Shown piece after piece: positions 60,348 to 64,000 of a stretch of 64,000 bases of DNA. Source of the DNA: CAIQPV01 sp964480365 (GTDB lineage Bacteria > Pseudomonadota > Gammaproteobacteria > Burkholderiales > Gallionellaceae). The notes beneath the pieces are model-generated. The model ran no database searches, was not told where the DNA came from, and was given only the letters and a program-made list of their open reading frames with translations. A program made the translations under genes and the position numbers. The stretch spans positions 10,205 to 74,204 of the forward strand of contig CAYZPM010000019.1 of assembly GCA_964480365.1 (NCBI GenBank), in the 5' to 3' direction. How positions within the stretch are numbered: the first letter of the stretch is position 1; every line of letters starts with the position of its first letter.

Positions 60348-62618
60348 ATGTTCAACTGGTTCAAGAAAACTGCTTTGCCCGATAAAATTGCACCAAAGTT
60401 AGATGTTGCCGATATCCAGCGCGGTGACTCAATCACTCCGCTTGCAATCAGTGAAAGCGTAGCCTTTATTAATCAGGGTAACGCCCATTTTGGCAATGGC
60501 AATTTAGAAGACGCCGCTGAATGTTATCAGCAGGCCATCGCGCGCAACCCCAGCAATGCTGAAGCATCCACCAGCCTTGGTTATGTATGCCATGTAAATG
60601 GCAATCTGAACGAAGCTGTAGCGCTTTACCGCAAAGCGCTCGTGTTCAAACCAAACCTGCTGCTGGCCCATCAAAACCTTGGCGTTGCCCTCATGAGCCT
60701 TGGACAATTCAATGCCGCAGAAGAGAGCTTCCGTCGGTTGATTGCTCTCGCCCCTGAGCATGCTGCCGCGTGGCAGTGTCTCGGCGTTATCGCCGCACAA
60801 CGCGGCGATTTCCCTCATGCCGAAACCCTGCTGCGCCGCGCGCTCGAACTGCAACCGAATTACGCCGATACCCACGACAGCCTAGGCCGTGTCTTGACAG
60901 GCCTTGGACGACTCGATGAGGCGGTGGCAAGCTACCGCCGTGCGCTGGAACTGAATCCGGATCACGCGGTAGCCCGCATCAATCTGGGTAACGCCCTCAC
61001 AAGCCTCGGACAACTCGATCAGGCGGCGACAAACTTGCGCCGTGCGCTGAAAATTATGCCGGATTACGTCGAGGCCCACATCAATCTGGGTAGCGCCCTC
61101 ACAGGCCTCGGACAATTCGATGAGGCGGTGGCAAGCTACCGCCGTGCGTTGGAACTGAACCCGGATCACGCAGTCGCTCACATCAATCTGGGCATTACCC
61201 TCGCAGGCATCGGACAACTCCATGATGCGGTGGCTAGCTACCGCCGTGCGCTGGCAATTATGCCGGATGATGTTGTGGCACATATCAAACTGGGCAATGC
61301 CTTTAGTGACCTCGGACAACTCGATGATGCTTTGGCGAGCTACCGCCGGGCGCTGGAAATCAAACCCGATTTCTATGAAGCCCAAAGTAATCTGCTATTT
61401 GCCCTGAACTACACTGCCAGCCATGAACCTTCATATTACCTTGAGCAAGCACGCCTGTTTGGTCGGGTCGTTGCGGAAAAGGCAGGCGCGCGTTTTTCTG
61501 CCTGGCAGTGTGCGGCTCGGCCCGAACGCTTGCGTGTCGGGCTGGTGTCGGGTGATTTGCGGAAGCACTCCGTAGGGTTCTTTCTGGAAGGACTGCTGGC
61601 TCATATCGATCATGCTCGCATTGAGCTGATCGCCTACCCAGCAAACCACTGGGAAGATGAACTTACAACTCGCATCCGTCCCTATTTTTCTGCCTGGAAA
61701 CATGTGTTCGATAGCAATGATGAAGCAGCCGCTCGCCTGATACACGCCGATGGTGTGCATATTCTGCTCGATCTTTCCGGTCATACCGCACACACCCGTC
61801 TGACGGTGTTTGCGTGGAAGCCTGCCCCGGTGCAGGTTACATGGCTGGGATTACCATCCACAACCGGTGTGGCAGAAATGGATTATGTTCTGGGTGATCC
61901 CCATGCCATTCCCAACGAATACGAAAATCATTTTTCGGAAACCGTGTGGCGCATGCCCGAAAGCTGCTTGTGTCTTACCGTTCCGGCCTCCCTCGTTAAT
62001 GTAGTTTCGCTTCCAGCACTTTCAATGGGATATGTGACCTTTGGGAGTTTTAATAACCTGGCCAAAATGAACGATGCCGTGGTAGCTGTATGGGCGCGCA
62101 TACTCCAGTCTGTACCAAACTCAAGGCTGTTGTTAAAGGCGAGACAGTTGCATGATCCTGTTGTCTGCGAAAGAACCCTCCGACGTTTTATGTCTTTAGG
62201 CATTGCACCTGACCGGCTGCTCCTGAACGGAACACTGTCCTCCTCCGATGATCATTTGGCTGCATACAACAAAGTGGATATCGCCTTGGACACATTCCCC
62301 TATCCTGGTGTCACCACAAGCGTTGAAGCCTTGTGGATGGGGGTGCCTGTTTTGAGCCTGCGTGGAGATAGATTCCTTTCGCGCACAGCGGGCAGCATCG
62401 CCCATAACGCCGGATTGCCCGACTGGGTTGCCGCCGATGAAGACGACTACGTGGCTAAGGCTGTGACATTCACGTCAGATCTTGAGCGCTTGGGCGCTCT
62501 GCGGGCAGGCTTGCGGCAGCAGGTATTGGCATCCCCATTGTTCGATGCACCACGCTTTGCCCGGAATTTTGAGGATGCTTTGTGGGGAATGTGGAAAAAT
62601 TACCTAACACAACAATAA
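60348..62618 (+). CDS. TPR-repeat GT41 glycosyltransferase (OGT/SPINDLY-like), copy 2
   Basis: 756 residues. It begins MFNWFKKTALP, followed by about nine TPR units (45-350) with very similar DNA (CTCGGACAACTCGATGA and variants), then the GT41 domain (390-750) with H407 (GDLRKHSVGF), K573 (FNNLAKMND) and the DTFPYPGVTTSVEALWMGVP sugar-nucleotide block. Expected to glycosylate proteins. AAGG lies about 8 nt before the ATG. The stop codon overlaps a 26-bp palindrome, after which copy 3 follows. Confidence 0.92.
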   Translation: MFNWFKKTALPDKIAPKLDVADIQRGDSITPLAISESVAFINQGNAHFGNGNLEDAAECYQQAIARNPSNAEASTSLGYVCHVNGNLNEAVALYRKALVFKPNLLLAHQNLGVALMSLGQFNAAEESFRRLIALAPEHAAAWQCLGVIAAQRGDFPHAETLLRRALELQPNYADTHDSLGRVLTGLGRLDEAVASYRRALELNPDHAVARINLGNALTSLGQLDQAATNLRRALKIMPDYVEAHINLGSALTGLGQFDEAVASYRRALELNPDHAVAHINLGITLAGIGQLHDAVASYRRALAIMPDDVVAHIKLGNAFSDLGQLDDALASYRRALEIKPDFYEAQSNLLFALNYTASHEPSYYLEQARLFGRVVAEKAGARFSAWQCAARPERLRVGLVSGDLRKHSVGFFLEGLLAHIDHARIELIAYPANHWEDELTTRIRPYFSAWKHVFDSNDEAAARLIHADGVHILLDLSGHTAHTRLTVFAWKPAPVQVTWLGLPSTTGVAEMDYVLGDPHAIPNEYENHFSETVWRMPESCLCLTVPASLVNVVSLPALSMGYVTFGSFNNLAKMNDAVVAVWARILQSVPNSRLLLKARQLHDPVVCERTLRRFMSLGIAPDRLLLNGTLSSSDDHLAAYNKVDIALDTFPYPGVTTSVEALWMGVPVLSLRGDRFLSRTAGSIAHNAGLPDWVAADEDDYVAKAVTFTSDLERLGALRAGLRQQVLASPLFDAPRFARNFEDALWGMWKNYLTQQ

Positions 62619-62642
62619 CCGCTTATTTATAAATAAGCGGTT
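62617..62642. repeat. 26-bp perfect palindrome between GT41 copies 2 and 3
   Basis: Left arm AACCGCTTATTTA and right arm TAAATAAGCGGTT are exact inverse complements with no spacer, starting in the stop codon of copy 2. It may be an RNA processing hairpin, an attenuator or a protein-binding site; no T-run follows. Confidence 0.8.
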
Positions 62643-62667
62643 AAGGGTAAAATTAAACATGCACACT

Positions 62668-64000
62668 ATGTTCAACTGGTTCAAGAAAACTGTTTTGCCC
62701 GAAAAAGTTGCGCCGAAGTCAGATGTTCCCGCTATCCAAAGCGGTAACTCGATCACTCCACTCGCAACAAGTGAAAGCGAAGCACTCAAGAATCAGGGGG
62801 ACGTCCATTTAGGCAACGGCAAATTGGAAGATGCAGCAGATTGTTTTCGACAGGCTATCGCGCGCAACCCCCGCTATGCCGAAGCCTACTCTAACCTCGG
62901 TTTAGTGTTTCAAATACAAGGCAATCTGGACGAGGCTGTAGTGCATTTCCGCAAAGCTGTCGCGTTCAAACCGAACCTATTGCCAGCTCATCTAAATCTA
63001 GGTACTGCCCTCTTGGAAACCAATCATCTGTATGAAGCTGAAGCATCCTCCCTCCGTGCGCTGGAACTGAGGCCAGATTCCGCTGATGTCCATAGCAGCC
63101 TCGGAAACCTGTTCATGAAAACCAATCGCCCGCAGGAAGCTGAAGCCGCCTTCCTCCGTGCGCTGGAACTGAAGCCGGATTATGCTGAGGCGCATAGCAA
63201 CCTTGGCGTCATCCTCACTGAAATGGATCGATTGAACGAGGCCGAAGCCAGCTATCGGCTTGCGCTGGAACTGAAGCCGGATTATGCTGAGGCGCATAGC
63301 AACTTAGGCACCTTGTTGCTACAAACCCAGCTACTGTCAGAAGCCGAAACATCATTCCTCCGTGCGCTAGAACTGAAGCCGGATTATGCTGAGGCGCATA
63401 GCAACTTAGGCATCTTGTTGCTACAAACCCAGCTACTGTCAGAAGCCGAAGCATCATTCCTTCGTGCGCTGGAACTGAAGCCGGATTATGCTGAAGCGCA
63501 TAGCAATCTCATCTTTACCCTCGATATGATGGTTGGTATTGACACCGCCTCTTTGTTGGAGGAACGCAAACGATGGGATGCTACGCACGCAGCCCATTTG
63601 TATCAACGGCGGATACACTCCAATATTCCCAATCCAGAACGGCGGCTACGCATCGGTTATGTCTCCGCCGATTTCAGGGCACATTCCGCGCTCAAAGTCT
63701 TTGGCGGCATGCTGACCCAGTATGATCGCTCGCAATTTGATGTCTTTGCCTACTCCAATTTCAAGGGAAAAAACGACAAACTGACTGATCTGCTCAAGCA
63801 AAGCGTAACGGTTTGGCGCAACATCGTCGGCTCATCGGACGATGCGGTTGCAGAATTGATCCGGGAAGATCGGATTGACATTCTGGTGGATTTGTCCGGG
63901 CACAGTTCGGGCAACCGCCTGCTGGTCTTCGCGCGCAAGCCTGCACCGATCCAGATCACCGCCTGGGGCTACGCGACGGGCACGGGGATGCGTGCAATGG
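62668..64000 (+). CDS. TPR-repeat GT41 glycosyltransferase (OGT/SPINDLY-like), copy 3, cut by window end
   Basis: About 444 residues are present; the gene continues past the window. It starts MFNWFKKTVLP, nearly identical at DNA level to copy 2 (GCACACTATGTTCAACTGGT is shared exactly). Seven or more TPR units, several identical in the LRALELKPDYAEAHSNL core, run to about residue 275, then the GT41 domain begins (RRLRIGYVSADFRAHS with H339; DILVDLSGHSSGNRL). An in-frame ATG at 62659 is an alternative start. Confidence 0.9.
   Translation, partial: MFNWFKKTVLPEKVAPKSDVPAIQSGNSITPLATSESEALKNQGDVHLGNGKLEDAADCFRQAIARNPRYAEAYSNLGLVFQIQGNLDEAVVHFRKAVAFKPNLLPAHLNLGTALLETNHLYEAEASSLRALELRPDSADVHSSLGNLFMKTNRPQEAEAAFLRALELKPDYAEAHSNLGVILTEMDRLNEAEASYRLALELKPDYAEAHSNLGTLLLQTQLLSEAETSFLRALELKPDYAEAHSNLGILLLQTQLLSEAEASFLRALELKPDYAEAHSNLIFTLDMMVGIDTASLLEERKRWDATHAAHLYQRRIHSNIPNPERRLRIGYVSADFRAHSALKVFGGMLTQYDRSQFDVFAYSNFKGKNDKLTDLLKQSVTVWRNIVGSSDDAVAELIREDRIDILVDLSGHSSGNRLLVFARKPAPIQITAWGYATGTGMRAM
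63156..63520 (+). repeat. 102-bp tandem repeats encoding TPR units
   Basis: The core GCGCTGGAACTGAAGCCGGA (with single-base changes) recurs at about 63159, 63261, 63363 and 63465, exactly 102 bp (34 codons) apart. Units 3 and 4 are almost identical over their full length, indicating recent duplication. Confidence 0.85.

Overview
The window reads as chromosome of a betaproteobacterium, most likely a Gallionellaceae-type (Nitrosomonadales) freshwater or iron-linked organism. The evidence is the core gene order ndk-rlmN-pilF-rodZ-ispG ... hisS-yfgM-bamB-der, two PEP-CTERM proteins, many c-di-GMP and PAS signalling proteins (including haem-c and hemerythrin sensors), and a di-haem peroxidase. This assignment is inference; no rRNA or tRNA gene was recognised and no species is claimed.

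Layout. 0-14 kb: a PAS-rich hybrid kinase, rhodanese, glgX, an APH/P-loop kinase, an NlpC/P60 lipoprotein, a haem-c GGDEF-EAL protein, an ATP-grasp ligase, mltB with a coupled 47-residue membrane peptide gene, and trxB. 14-18.3 kb: an accessory stretch (Smr protein, trypsin-like peptidase, MORN-repeat protein, DEDDh exonuclease) bounded by dispersed repeats. 18.3-28 kb: glnB, nadE, an OmpA-family gene, rmuC, a dienelactone hydrolase-like gene, der, bamB, yfgM and hisS. 28.2-31.8 kb: an insertion that splits the usual ispG-hisS neighbourhood, carrying a PEP-CTERM gene, a possible group II intron 5' fragment, a truncated HDOD copy and a full HDOD-receiver-GGDEF gene. 31.9-36.4 kb: ispG, rodZ, pilF, rlmN and ndk, followed by a second HDOD gene. 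37.8-41.5 kb: a hemerythrin-PAS-GGDEF protein and a hybrid kinase with an 11-nt homopolymer at its start. 42-48 kb: secreted proteins (PEP-CTERM, phosphoesterase, di-haem peroxidase) and a prolyl-4-hydroxylase-like oxygenase. 48-52.8 kb: rimO, a Sel1-repeat protein, an HU gene, a PAP2 phosphatase and a DUF4337 protein.

53.3-64 kb is the most unusual part. Three TPR-GT41 (OGT/SPINDLY-like) glycosyltransferase genes lie here; two are preceded by members of an unrecognised ~100-residue family. A methyltransferase, a type IV pilin with a sigma-54 promoter, and a TMTC-like GT-C membrane protein with C-terminal TPRs sit among them. Together they look like a protein-glycosylation island linked to type IV pili.

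A second theme is dispersed repeats: five copies of a REP-like palindrome with compensating stem changes, a longer element with TTAACGT ends, and CCTGAGC-type repeats. Two REP copies lie inside coding regions and are read in the same frame, and one CCTGAGC repeat lies in frame inside rlmN.
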